NCBI GenBank assembly: GCA_051294375.1
Contig: CM119266.1
Location: 1 to 64,000, forward strand
From: Paraspadella gotoi
Lineage: Eukaryota > Chaetognatha
Direction: 5' to 3'
Length of the DNA: 64,000 nt
Positions 33,976-46,024 of the stretch are shown here, piece by piece. The number at the start of each line of letters is the position of its first letter. The first letter of the stretch is position 1. Position numbers and translations under genes: made by a program. The notes beneath the pieces are model-generated. The model was given only the letters and a program-made list of their open reading frames with translations, was not told where the DNA came from and did not search any database.

Positions 33976-36520
33976 TTAAGCTTTCAAGACTCTTACAGTC
34001 TCGTTTATTCACTCCCAGAGTACTTGGCTTCCCTATCAATGAAGTGGTATAATATTTCAAAGAATGTTTCAATTGTATGAAAAGACCACTCCCTTAAGTA
34101 TTATTTTACTTTTTAATTTCTCCAGACTGTAAAAGACTGAGTGGGAGAAAAAATATATTAAAAGGATTCAACAATTTTTTTTGTAGCTTGTACAAATTAT
34201 TTTAGTATTTTTACTTTTATTGCAACTTTTATTTTACTTTTATTGTCAATGAAAATATTACCAACTGTTACTAATAATTTATATTAGTAGCTTACTAGTA
34301 AAGTTGATTTGGTTTATTTCTGGTTGATTGATTAGATTTTATTACAAGAGACGGGCCCGAAAGCCATGAGTCGCACTTACAAAAGATCAAACCGTTTACA
34401 AATAATCACAAGTGGTGACAATGTCGTACTCGTAATCAAAACTATAGTTACAAATGATCACAAATTAGAGTTCACAACTTTTATAGCTCATTGTTTACGA
34501 TCCGAAATCGGTTTTTCAATTTAAATCATGCTCGACGAAAACCCTCGTCACAAAGAATTAGGTCGTTGATTTTATTTAATTAATTTTATATTAACTACTT
34601 AAAAAGTCAATAACAAAGGCAAAGGCCAAAGCCAAAGCAAAGGCCAAAGCCCGAAAAATTCTCTTTTAAAAAAGGCTTGCGCTTTTGTTCATCTCGCAAA
34701 TTCATTCGGATAGAGCTGACATCTGTAATTAAATTCGTGTCGAAATAACAAAATAGCACTCAAAGCCGTATAGAATATAAAATACAAAGAAATCCCGAAT
34801 TTAAAAAAATATTAATTTTGTCATAAAAGCTTGATGACATAAAGTTAATAGAATTGAACACAGACTTTTAAAACAGATATAAACGAAGCACATATGAGAG
34901 CTATCAAAGAAAGAACAGTCAGAGCCAGAGAACGAGAGAGACAGCTCAGAGGCAACCAATCGATCAATTCCCGGTCAGTCGCCAAAAATAGGGGGGTGGG
35001 CCCCGAAAATTCGCCAGGAGGAGGAGAATAGATCAGTTAAAATCGAAGGGTAGGAAGAAGAGAAAAGCCCTCTTCTCGGCGAATTAATGACCTTCCATCT
35101 GCGGGTATTTAAACGTTTTACAATAAACTTCTCTGCAATTTTTTTTCAGTTTAAATAAAATGTAAAATGAGCAGCATTTTTAACAATCTTTCTTGCGGGT
35201 CAACTGTTGACCGTCAACGTTCAAATTTAATTCATTTAATTATTGGGGCTTGTGTATTCTTTTTATTACTTTTATTAAATTTACGTTGTATTTGATCTCT
35301 TTTTTTTACTTTTCTATTTATCATTCTTTTCCTTTCCTTTCCTTTCCTTTTCCTTTCCTTTCCTTTCCTTTCCTTTCTTTCCTTTCTTCCTTTCCTTTCC
35401 TTCCTTTCCTTTCCTTTCCTTTCCTTTTCCTTTCCTTTCCTTTCCTTTCCTTTCCTTTCCTTTCCTTTCCTTTTCCTTTCCTTTCCTACTATCTCGAATA
35501 CTCCACTTAATCATATTATGCCCGTGGATGTTTCTTCTTTTCCTCGAGCATGGTGCGTGTCTTTTCTGCCCACGGCCGATTCTTTGTGCTCCGCACGTGT
35601 TGAGTCATGGATGACGTCATTTTAGGATAACGTCATTGCTAATTTATATTTCGACTTCGTAATTCTTGATTATAATACATATTTAATTTTTTTAAACCTT
35701 ATTTATACGGTATTTTTTATAAAAAAAAATTTTTTGACGACTGAATGCAAATTTTGGATGTCGTTAATGACGCCATCTATTGACGTCTTAAGTCGCGTGA
35801 ATGACGTCAAATTCTTTGATGACGTCAGAAAGCTGACCCAACTGCAACCTGGCGATGTTTTCAATAAGAGGTACGGCTCGTATACAATTATCAGTAAGCG
35901 CAGTCGGGGATCAAACAACTCAACCTATGTAAGTGGCAACGAAAAAAAAGTAAAAAAAAGTAAAATGGAGAGACGGGAGTCAAACCGAAATCAAGAAGGA
36001 GATAAGAGGGAAAGAGCTGGATAAAAAAGAGATAGAAGAAGAAAGGAAGGAGAGAAGAGAATTCAAGAGAGAAGGAGAGAAGAGAATATGAAGGAACGGA
36101 GAAGGAGAGAAGAAGGAAGCCGCACGCGCGTTCTGGTCGTGTCGACCCTGAGGGGTTCATGCCTGGCGAGGCGAACAAACAACAACAACAACGAAACAAG
36201 TACAATACATTGACATGAAAATATAATAAACATATATATATTTTTATTATACTATATATTTTGTTTATAGTAATTCGATACAATCAATTTTTATTGTTGT
36301 TATTGTTGTTGTTATTGACGACCACCGACAAAAGCCACCTCTGTTTTGGAGCTGCCACTTTTAGTTTTGTTTTTATTCAATTACTAAATACAAAAGATAA
36401 AATATACATGAATCGTTGCCTTTCATTAAAATCGTAGCAGGACTTCAAACGGACTTCAAACTGGAGTGATACGAAAGAACTTGTAATAAAATTGGTACAA
36501 CCGATGTTAATTTATATATA
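33976..36520. repeat. Left part of the large duplicated block, copy 2
   Basis: Direct-orientation copy of 25652-28155. It differs by many single-base indels, mostly in homopolymers, and by a longer, less regular CTTTC array (35329-35488). A forward frame here (35734-36024) contains LQPGDVFNKRYGSYTIISKR; it is closed one frame earlier in copy 1, so its meaning is unclear. Confidence 0.8.
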
Positions 36521-38359
36521 CAGGGTAGTGATTCAAAACTTTAAAAAAATCCGTATCACTTCATCCTTTTTTTAATTTTGTGACACATCGGATACATTTA
36601 AAGAAAAAAATTAATTTATGATATTTAACAAGACCTTGTTCTAACTATTAATACAATGCGACAAGCACTGCTGCAAAAACCACTCCTGCTACAGCACCAA
36701 AAGAATCACAGCTGCTCTTCATAAACGCTTCTGAAAGATTGAGCCACAGCTCGTAGACGGTTTACCCTATGCAATTGATATTTTGGTTGAAAGTCATATG
36801 GGTCACCCCCTTTAAAACGCCCTTCTTAGCACAGTTTAGGGGAATTAGATGTGGGTATTATCAGGCCGGAAAATCATTTGGTCAAAAATGAAATGTTGCT
36901 GCAGCCGAAATCTTTATTTTTTTCAGCTGTATATAACAATGCCCTTTGCTACAGCAATTATAATAACCTCAAGAGTATTGGCTCTTTATACATGTCAAGA
37001 AATGGAATCTCAGAACAATATAATAGACTGCAGTAGGACCATCCAGAATAATATAAAATTGACTATTAGCAAAGTATTTATTGTTGACTAAAATTTACAA
37101 TTATTCAAAAAAAATTATATATACGCTGATATACTTATATTACTTGTCTTTTTTAATTTTAAAAATTTTTAGAAATCAAAATTTTTTGATGGATTCTGAT
37201 AGAGCATTAAGTTAATAAGATATAATTAGCTTAAAATCACGTTTTCTATGTGAAAAAATAAAAAACTGATAAATCATCGAAAGATGATGATGATGATGAT
37301 TTTTTACGGTTTTTCTTATTTTTGACTCATTAGTCATTAAAAATATTTAATAAAAGAATTATACATTTGGTGTAGACAATTTTTCATGAGCTTTCTGAAT
37401 CTGGTTTAAAATTTACAACCAATATTAAAAAAATTTGCATTTCCTATTTATAAATAATATCCCTATTGACACTTGGTGTAACCCATATTAATTATTTTGG
37501 TATAGAGCCACATAAGAAATGTTTTGTCATTGGTATATAAAAATGTAAAATTTTCGTTTGAGCAATAATATTAAATTTTTGATACTCCATTGATGGTTAC
37601 CCTACTGCAGCAATGAATTTTTGCCCAGTAGAAAAAATGTAAGGAAGTATTATCTTCATCTGATGCTGCAGTAGATTACATTAAGCGATTACTTGATATT
37701 TTATACAGAGAGTCCCAACTACATCAGTTATTGATTTCATAAGTTCACAAAGAGGCACTCTATCAGAGTGGCCCCTACAGTGTAAACTTAAGAAAAAAAA
37801 GAAATTTTTACAGCATCTTAAAATTGCTTTTATAATTAAGGTTAAAATAAGTCTTGTTAAACTGTAGCAGTTTAATGGCCATAGGATAGTAAATATAAGA
37901 TGTCCTAGTAAATATTCTAAATGGAGTTCTTCATTTGCTCTCTTTAGAATTTTTCTTTTAGCATAGAAATGAGCTACTAGCGTACATATTGTTGGTTTTG
38001 AGTACGCTACAATTGCTACCTACAGCATCCTTATAAATGCCCTCATCGACTTCGGCTTGAGCGCACGGATTCCAGACTTATTCCTATTCTTAATAGCCTT
38101 CTTAATTATATAACATACAGCTAGGGAACATTAACATAATTAGTAGTGGTTTTAAGCTCTAAACCGGCGCAGAGCAAATTCAACCAATGGCAATGTTGCA
38201 TTCTTTTTAGTAGCGCAGTGCATTGTAAAAGCATGAGGAAAATAAAACCTATATCAGAAAGAGAAAACATCAGTCATTATTTTAGTGTAGACATTCAATA
38301 ACTTTTTGCCTATAAAATCTGATGGTAAATACTATTCTAAGTTTTGATACACTACCCTG
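36521..38359. mobile_element. TA-flanked inverted-repeat DNA element, copy 2, with insertion
   Basis: The same element and ends as at 28156-29427, but 1839 bp long because a 571 bp element entered at a CTGCAG site (37028-37610). The rest aligns throughout with small indels. Confidence 0.82.
37034..37604. mobile_element. 571 bp MITE-like insertion, copy-2 specific
   Basis: Copy 1 reads AGTCTGCAGCAATG. Copy 2 reads AGACTGCAG, then TAGGACCATCC...GATGGTTACCCTA, then CTGCAGCAATG. CTGCAG is thus duplicated around an insert with imperfect inverted ends (TAGG..ACCATC). The target duplication could be read as 4 bp (TGCA) or 6 bp. A forward frame starting before the insert (36849-37091) runs into it and is fortuitous. 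Confidence 0.85.
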
Positions 38360-38384
38360 TATATACATGTATACAGTGTATATA

Positions 38385-39347
38385 CATGGTGACAATTTTA
38401 CAAGCGCGGTAGAAATACGCTGTCATTTGGCAAACCAGTGGTTATTTCATTGATTTTAAAATTTAGTTGAGTAGAAAATACTAAAACTATTTTTGTGTTA
38501 AAATTTTATATTGATCAGTTAAGATATGCCTTGACAATGAGTGGAGAAAGTTGGCTTGTAAAATCGGGTTTCATTTTCCAACTCACTTTTTTTAGATTCA
38601 ATTTTTTTCTCTTACTTTCAGTTTCAGTAAGTTTTCTGAAGAAATTTAAATAAAATAGTATTAATTTTATTAATCTTCTGAAAGCCCTTTCATATCTAAA
38701 AAGAATGACGTACTTACAAATACTGTAGTATAAAATTTAACTGGCCAGCTTTAATTTAATTTGGATACTCAAAAACGAGACATCTTTTTAAAAATCAATA
38801 GCTGGAGAGTAAATTTAATGATATTTATCAAATTGTGATTGGCTATCTTAAATCCTTTTTCTCAGGCTCTTTCATGATACTTATATAAATAATAATATTT
38901 TATGTTATAATAATTTAAAAGGTCATATATTTTGAAAAAAGATTTAAAATTTTAAATAATTCACTTTTGACACTCTTAATTGAACCAAGGCTGGGAGCTC
39001 ACTTTTTATGTTAGAGCTTTCGTAAGTATATCATTCTCTTTATATTTTTAAGGGCTTTCTGAGGATATTAATATTGTTAATATTCTAATAAACCCTTTGT
39101 TTAAAAAAGTGTTAAAAGTTCAAAAAAAAATTGAATTTAAAAACAGTGAGTTGGAAAATGAAACCCGATTTTACAAGCCAAATTTCTCCACTCATTGTCA
39201 AGCCATATCTTAACTGATCAATATAAAATTTTAACACATAAATAGTTTTAGTATTTTCTACTCAACTAATTTTTAAAATCAATAAAATAACCATTGGTTT
39301 ACAAATGACAGCGTATTTCTACCGGCGCTTGTAAAATTGTCACCATG
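38385..39347. mobile_element. Complete TA-flanked foldback element (963 bp)
   Basis: The ends CATGGTGACAATTTTACAAG and CTTGTAAAATTGTCACCATG are flanked by TA. The inverted arms are about 225 bp each and stay highly similar through the TTGACAATGAGTGGAGAAAG word. The interior of about 510 bp is AT-rich and non-coding. This is a Tc1/mariner-style MITE by its TA site; its transposase source is unknown. Confidence 0.87.
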
Positions 39348-40296
39348 TATATAATAATATATATATATATATATAAATATTAAATATTAAATAAGATATT
39401 TTGTACCCCGCAAGCTTTCAATCACGACAAGGAGAGAAATTGTTTTCCCCTAAAAAGTAGTTCAATGTATTTAAGAACTTTTAGAATTGTATAAATGGAG
39501 CACTTTTTTAACATAATCGAAAGGTTTTGAAATTATTCACTAGACAATTTTCATCTTACATATAATAAATATCTGACCAAGCAAAATTTTAATTTTTAAA
39601 GAGGATCTCATGGCACTGTTCGTGTTCAGCTCTCAGTAGCGATTATATTAATTAACTTTTTTAAAATTTTTTTCCCCTAAGTTGATTCGGGGAAATGAAT
39701 GAATAAATGAATCTTAAGTCAGTCCTTTCGTTTGACTCTGAATTCCGTGGAGAAATAATTTTGAGAAAAGTAAGAATAAGAATTTATCATCATCAGTCAA
39801 GTGCTGAACCGTTTTGTCTTCGCCGGAATAGGATTTTTAGGAGACTGGATTGTCGAGGGGCATAAGGAAAGGGATCCTCTATATTTTGCTTAATATCGTT
39901 GAGTCTCATTTAGGATCCCAGTTATCATCAACATCAAAGAATCGACGCTCGTTTCAAATGAGAAACAAAGAGTTATAAAAATGCACCGAAGACATGGGAA
40001 AAGGCTATTAATGATATTAATATGAGAACTTTCGAAAGTAATTAAATCATCCTGATGTCTTGAGCTAATTATGGAAAAAAAAACATGGAAACCAAGTAAG
40101 AAAACTCCTCTCAATCGCCAAAGATTCCTCAGGCGACATGGAAACAGATTCTCCGCTCAAGTCTCGATCTAAAAAAAGGAAAGATTTTTGAGATAAAAAT
40201 CGATTTTGGGTCAGAAACTGAATTTCCCGATTTTCGTGCGCGGAAGAAAAAAAATACTCCGCTTTCTCTCCGGACACGCGGTACAAATTTTTGATA

Positions 40297-40417
<121 letters not shown>

Positions 40418-40790
40418 TCTCTATGCTCGTGCAAAAACCCGCATGACTCTTCTCTTCTTTCCATCATTATGTTCCTTCTTTCCATCTTGGTGACTTTTTA
40501 TCTTTTCTTTCCATCTTCCTTCCCGGGCCTTTCTCTCCCGATCTTCTTTCTTCGTCAAACTTCCTTTTTTTTCTTTTTCCTTCTTTTTTTGGGACACTCT
40601 CTCAAGTCCTTGCTTTCCATAATCTTTTTCGCCGGCGTTTTACTGTAATTTCATCGACGAAAATATAAAACAAAATCTTTAAAATTGAATTAAAAATGAA
40701 AATCAAAGCAGATAACCCGCACCTTCATCATCCTGTCATCTCTCGGACGGAAAACAAACAAAAAGACATCGAGTTTTTAAAATCGTTTTA

Positions 40791-40875
<85 letters not shown>
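40791..40875 (+). repeat. Perfect GTC trinucleotide array, 28 units
   Basis: About 85 bp of uninterrupted GTC. An ACAACG-rich stretch follows at 40985-41030. Confidence 0.97.
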
Positions 40876-41150
40876 GTAGCGGTGGATAACAATTTTTAGT
40901 TTAAAAACCCGCATTAGCAGAGGAGAAAGAGGAAGAGGGAGCAAAGCCCTGGTTTTGGATTAAAGTAGGAAAATGTTGGTTTCGACAACAACGACATCGA
41001 CGACAACAACAACAACAACGACAACTGCGAGGACTGTGCGGTTTTCTGTTCCCCGGTCGTAAACATAAAATACGATTTGCTTATGTGGACAATTTCTTCA
41101 ATAATTTCATGTTTTTTTGGCTCTCTCTCTCTCCATCATGCTCTCTCTCA

Positions 41151-41207
<57 letters not shown>

Positions 41208-41935
41208 GCCCAATCCCACTACTGGCATTGTCTATAATTTATATCTTGTCCTACTTTGCGTTTCACTTTTTCCCCATTAAAGCCGCTTTGTTCTTTCCTC
41301 TCTCTTTCTCTTCTCTCTCTTTCTCTTTCTCTTTCTTCTCTCTCTCTTCTCATCGCTCTCCTCTTCCCTCTCTCCTCGTCCTCTGCCTCATGCCATCTCT
41401 CTCATCTCTCTGCTCCTCATCTCATACATTCGCCCTCTTTCAATTTCTTAATTTTATCTTTCTTTCCTGCAACTTACCCAAAGAATTTTATGGTCTTGCC
41501 GTTCAATTCCATCTGATTTCGTCGTATGCAGTCCCTTCTGGTCATATTAATAATAATAATATTTTCAATTAAATAACAATTTTCATTTTCATTTAAACCT
41601 AACGTTTGCCTTGCTCCATGTCCCAATGTTAATAGACTTCATAAAACAAACCTTGTGTTCCGTTCAAACTCCAGAAGAGCTCTGCCCTACTTTCGCCTAA
41701 ATCCCAAAGCCTAATGGTCACGATTGTCACGCATTTGATGGAGCCTTTCTTAAATGTGTTCAGCATTAAAGATTGATATACTCATTACTCAGTCCTCATA
41801 AGTTTAAACTATTACTCTAGTCTGTTACAGTTATAATCAAACAAAGTCAAATTATAATCCAACGTAAAATGCAGAAAGAAAAGGCGATATATATGAGCAT
41901 TTTTTTCTCACCGCCAGAGGGAAACCATTTGAGGT

Positions 41936-42070
41936 CACGTGCCGAAACCGCGTGTCCTCTTCATCTTTTATTCTCCGCCATTTTGGCAGAAGGAAGTTCC
42001 TCACGAGTTTCACGAGTCCCTCGAGTTCTTCCAGGGTTTCCATGGTTTTCAATGTGGTTGCCATGGTAAC
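41936..42070 (+). promoter_or_regulatory. Promoter-like region upstream of talin exon 1
   Basis: Within 135 bp lie CACGTG (41936-41941), a YY1-type CCGCCATTTT (41975-41984) and a full RFX X-box GTTGCCATGGTAAC (42057-42070), in a locally GC-richer stretch 250-380 bp upstream of the talin start codon. These motifs are established in animals; their use here is inferred. Confidence 0.5.
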
Positions 42071-42315
42071 AATGGTTGCCAGGAATAAAACCGTTGGGTT
42101 GTCATAATTTGTGAGAGTTTATAACTTTACTGTTTGAAGACATTCGTACCTCTCTTCTTTTTATGTTCTTTTTTTTTACATTTCTGCGTAATTTGATTTT
42201 GAATTTGATTTCTTTGTACAAATTTTGTCAATTTAAACTGTTATTTTTTTGTCAATTTTTTTATTATCCAAAATGACATCCCTCTCTTCGTAGAGCGACT
42301 CAAGCCTCGACCCGG

Positions 42316-42430
42316 ATGTCGTTGAAACTTAAGGTCGACGTCGTCGACGCCGGCGTCACGAAAACCGTCGAGTTTCGCGGCTCCGATTTGGTCTTCGACG
42401 CCGGCCGGAAAATTCAAGCTAAAATACCGG
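42316..42430 (+). CDS. Talin, first coding exon (FERM F0 domain start)
   Basis: ATG at 42316 opens 38 codons plus one base, ending at a consensus donor GTGAGT. The product begins MSLKLKVDVVDAGVTKTVEF and continues RGSDLVFDAGRKIQAKIP. This matches the talin N-terminus, where a -LSLK--- start, a V-KT-QF motif, a (M/L)VYDACR motif and an IRE(R/K)IP end are conserved. Talin links integrin tails to actin at adhesions; this exon is the start of the ubiquitin-like F0 subdomain. It ends in phase 1. A 100 N gap begins 25 bp downstream. No later talin exon was recognised up to 64 kb, so the next intron is either very long or the following exon was missed. Confidence 0.88.
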
Positions 42431-42669
42431 GTGAGTTGATGCCAAGGCTCTCTCTNNNNNNNNNNNNNNNNNNNNNNNNNNNNNNNNNNNNNNNNNNNNN
42501 NNNNNNNNNNNNNNNNNNNNNNNNNNNNNNNNNNNNNNNNNNNNNNNNNNNNNNNTATTCTCCTTTTCTTTTTCCCCTTTCTGTCGCCAGGGAGGAATAT
42601 TCCCCACATCTTCATTCCTTTCTCGTTCTTCCTTGTTAATTCTTTTTTTTTTTTCTTTACTCTCACTTT

Positions 42670-42686
42670 CTCTCTCTCTCTGTCTG

Positions 42687-42743
<57 letters not shown>

Positions 42744-42943
42744 CTCACAACCCTTCATTCCGCCAAGAACGAAGAAAGAAGAAGAAGAAGAAGAAGAGAA
42801 AGGTGAGGGGCAGAAGAGGATGAAAAGGAACAGCAGACCAGAGACAACTTTTCATTCCTACCAGCATATTATAATCTCTATCTATCTCTCTCTCCCCTCT
42901 CTCTTTCTCTCTCCTTCTCTCCCTCCTCTCTCCTCTGTATTTC

Positions 42944-43004
<61 letters not shown>

Positions 43005-43020
43005 CCACTCCTCCCTCCAC
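42670..43020 (+). repeat. CT tracts with an internal GAA run
   Basis: CT tracts at 42670-42746 and 42880-43010 flank a short GAAGAA run (42775-42800). They lie in the presumed first intron of talin. Confidence 0.9.
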
Positions 43021-43769
43021 CCCGAGCCATTTCCAGATTAATCAACATTGTTTTATTCGCGACCTCTTGAAAAAACCACTCATTCTTCAGATTCCTCTTT
43101 CTACCATCGTATAAAGGGAAAGAAAAGAAGAGGAGAGAAGAACCGGAAAGGAAGAAAAAGAGAAAAAAGGGACAAGGAAAGAGGTAAAAAGGGATAAGGA
43201 TTTTTTGTCTTCCCGATCGCCCGGCTCTCTCTAGTTTTGTTATTTTCGTCTTATCCTTCTTTTTCATCTTTTATTCATCGACCACCCGGTACAATACTTC
43301 TACAGCCCAACAAGTACCCGTTCGTCTCGCTTTCCTTCTCCGACTTTCTTCCAAAACCCCAGGCCCGAGTTTCAACGCCGACGACGCACGACAGATGTCA
43401 TGCGGAGAGAAAAGGAATTGTACTAGTGCTAGCGACTAGTCCGAACAAAATTCAAATTTTAATGCCTGCGCAAATAGTATTAAAACGAATCTATTATTGG
43501 TATTTAGTTATTTGTAATGTATAAAATATTTTTCTTTGCAAACACATCTTCAGAAAACCGCCTAACCAGCACATGCCGCATACGAATTGTATGTATTCGC
43601 TAATTCAAATTATTATTTTCTTATATTAATGTAAATACATTTTTTTGGGAAACGGATATTTTTTTAAGTTTTATTGAATTATTCTGATAGAGCTAAAAAG
43701 TTACGGCCAAAAAAATTGAACTATATTCAACAACTTTTTAAAAAATTATTGATGTTTATAATGGATGGT

Positions 43770-44085
43770 GATAAGGCGCTACGTCGGCCTGAAGAGACTG
43801 TCCTAACATTCTCATTAAAACACCCCTTCTAGCAGCCATGAACGGGTCCCTGGGACTTGGAACACAGGGCTTGAGGGTTTGCCATGCCCCCAAGGCGGCT
43901 CTACCGGCCGTCCCTCACGACTTCCCGAAAGGGTAAGGTACCGATGTGGGATTGAACACCCGTTACTAGTGGTATGGAGCAGATGGCATATTACTCAATG
44001 AAGCCACCGGGCTCACAACTGAAGCGATCATGTTTCTAGGCGGGCTGAACTAGGGCCAATGCCGACTACATGCCCCCCAGATATG
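43770..44085 (-). mobile_element. tRNA-derived SINE, copy 1
   Basis: Reverse-orientation copy, about 75% identical by eye to 44200-44505. It has the same GAGCCACCGGG-type end and the B-box complement GGGATTGAAC at 43948. GC-rich relative to its surroundings. Confidence 0.78.
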
Positions 44086-44199
44086 TAACCACCCTGCACT
44101 GCCTTCCAGTGGAGGGAGGGGAGCCAATCTTCAGCTAGACCAAGGGCCTGGAATCAGGAAGTTTGGAATCAACGCTCGACAGGATTGGGCTCACAGTGT

Positions 44200-44505
44200 G
44201 GATAAGGCGCTACGGGGCTGAGATGACTGTCCGTAACTTCTATTTAACCCCCTCTAGCAGCCATGGACGGGTCCCTGGGCCCTTGGAACCAGGCTTGAGG
44301 TTTCGCCATTGCCCCCAAGGCGGCTCGGCCGTTCGCTCACGCTTCCCGCAGGGTACGGTACCCGTGTTGGGATTGAACCCCAACCGGTACCTAGTGCGTC
44401 CTATGAGCTTGATGCTTTACTCAATGAGCCACCGCCGGTCACAAACTGAAGCGTTCACTGGTCTTTCTAGGCGGGCGTGAACGCTAGCAATGCCCGACTA
44501 CAATT
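44200..44505 (-). mobile_element. tRNA-derived SINE, copy 2
   Basis: On the minus strand the A box TGGCTCATTGAG (44420-44431) and the B box GGTTCAATCCC (44369-44379) have tRNA-like spacing, with a GGCTCATTGAGTAAAGC D-arm-like start. A GC-rich body of about 170 bp follows. Copy 1 lies upstream in the same orientation, 115 bp apart. The open frame 44163-44480 is fortuitous. Confidence 0.82.
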
Positions 44506-44574
44506 TATTACTGAAAATGAGCAAAAATACTAAAGATCATCGATAGCATCACGCATATCTATATCATACTATTT

Positions 44575-44900
44575 TATACACGTAAACGTTTCCATTGCCA
44601 TCAAAACGCGTTACTTGTTTACTCGTGCCCATGCAACGGCCACGAAATCCAAGTCAAGTAAGCATAATTCTTTCACATTTTCTCAAAAAATCCATGAAAA
44701 ATCTCACAGATGTAAATTTGCGGATTTGTATTTCGAGAAAAAAGCGCGGGAATAAATGGCGGTTTAGAATGGTTTTTAGAAGGAAAAAAAATAATCAGAA
44801 TCTTTTTCAAAAAAAACGAACGATCAGGCATGAGATCGTACAGAGAGAGAGAGATGAGAGAGACAGACGAGAGACGAGAGAGACAAAGCTGGAACCAAGC
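44575..44900 (+). repeat. GA-rich dispersed repeat (family G)
   Basis: CGTTTCCATTGCCATCAAAA, CAAGTCAAGTAAGCATAATT and GATGTAAATTTGCGGATTTG match the other family G bodies. A GA tract follows. Confidence 0.72.
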
Positions 44901-45744
44901 TGTGGAAGGCCGCTGCTTACAGCACTTGCAGATGCCTGGAACTCGCTTTTTCTAAATTTTTTTTTTATAGTGTTAAAGTAAAGGGCAGAGGTAACCACCA
45001 TTGCTAATGAATAGCAAATATCAAAACTTATAATCAAGTATATATATATATATAGTAACTATATATAAATAGTAAAACTACATATATATAAATATAAAGC
45101 TCACGCAGCGCATCAAACAAGGAAAAAGACACTAATAAAAAAACAGACAAAGAGACGCTTAAAAACGAAATGAGACGCTAACAGAAATACAAAACACTAT
45201 CATCATCGTAAGTGTAAGAGTACCACGGCTATATATCACCGTAACATATATCATGTAAGCTTGTAAGAGTAAAAATTAATTTCCTACCATCACCAATAAT
45301 AGAAAACACTATCACATAAATGCAATTAGTAAAATAATCCCTTCACCAAATTAAAGAACAACCATACAATATCAACCGCCTATAAATCTGAAACAAAACG
45401 GCTACCCAAACATAAAACACAATAAAAGACGTTAATAAAAAATTTCTTACAAAGGTATAGTGATCTCGCCTTTTTTACTATCAACAGAAAAATTTGAACA
45501 TAATCTAATTCTGCATATTGCCAGTAAATCCATAATTAAATAGGGAAATTACAAACAAAAATCATTTTAATCGATATGAAACCAAAGAAAATGACCACAC
45601 ATTTACAAACTTCCTCACTGCCTCACCATATAATGAAACTCGATAACTAGATAGTTAAAAGTTTTCGAAAATGCTGCCGAAGTTAAACAAAATTTATGTA
45701 AGTTAAAAAAAGATTATGCAAGTATAACAAATTACTAAATACTT

Positions 45745-45880
45745 AAGGACGTGGTCTTATTCATAACAATTGAAATATTCTTCTTTTGAAATCATTTTCC
45801 ACGTCTCATTTCGAAAAAAAGCCAGGTACTCTGGGAGTGACATAAACGAGACTGTTGAGAGAGTTCTTGATTGACAAGCT
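45745..45880 (-). repeat. Diverged inverted fragment of the duplicated block's start
   Basis: The words GTGGTCTTATTCATA, CCAGGTACTCTGGGAGTGA and AACGAGACTGTTGAGAG are, in reverse, the first 130 bp of the blocks at 25652 and 33976. This shows that the block start belongs to an older dispersed family. Confidence 0.65.
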
Positions 45881-46024
45881 CTCAGGCGAACCTGCTACTG
45901 TCATTATCTTGTAAGAGTGATGGAGAGGCTTTTAAACCAACCAAAGGCCTGTCCAACCAGTCAGGAGGCCAAGATAGCTTATTTATTAATATGAATGGAT
46001 TAAATTTATATTGGTTGTTAACCA

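Noticed and set aside
35734-36024. LQPGDVFNKRYGSYTIISKR frame as the integrase tail of a retroelement
   Set aside because: It is short and interrupted in the duplicate copy by an indel, and no other pol motif is nearby. Only a weak resemblance to a chromodomain-like C-terminus could be argued.
44163-44480. 105-residue forward open frame
   Set aside because: It is the antisense of a tRNA-derived SINE with clear A and B boxes.
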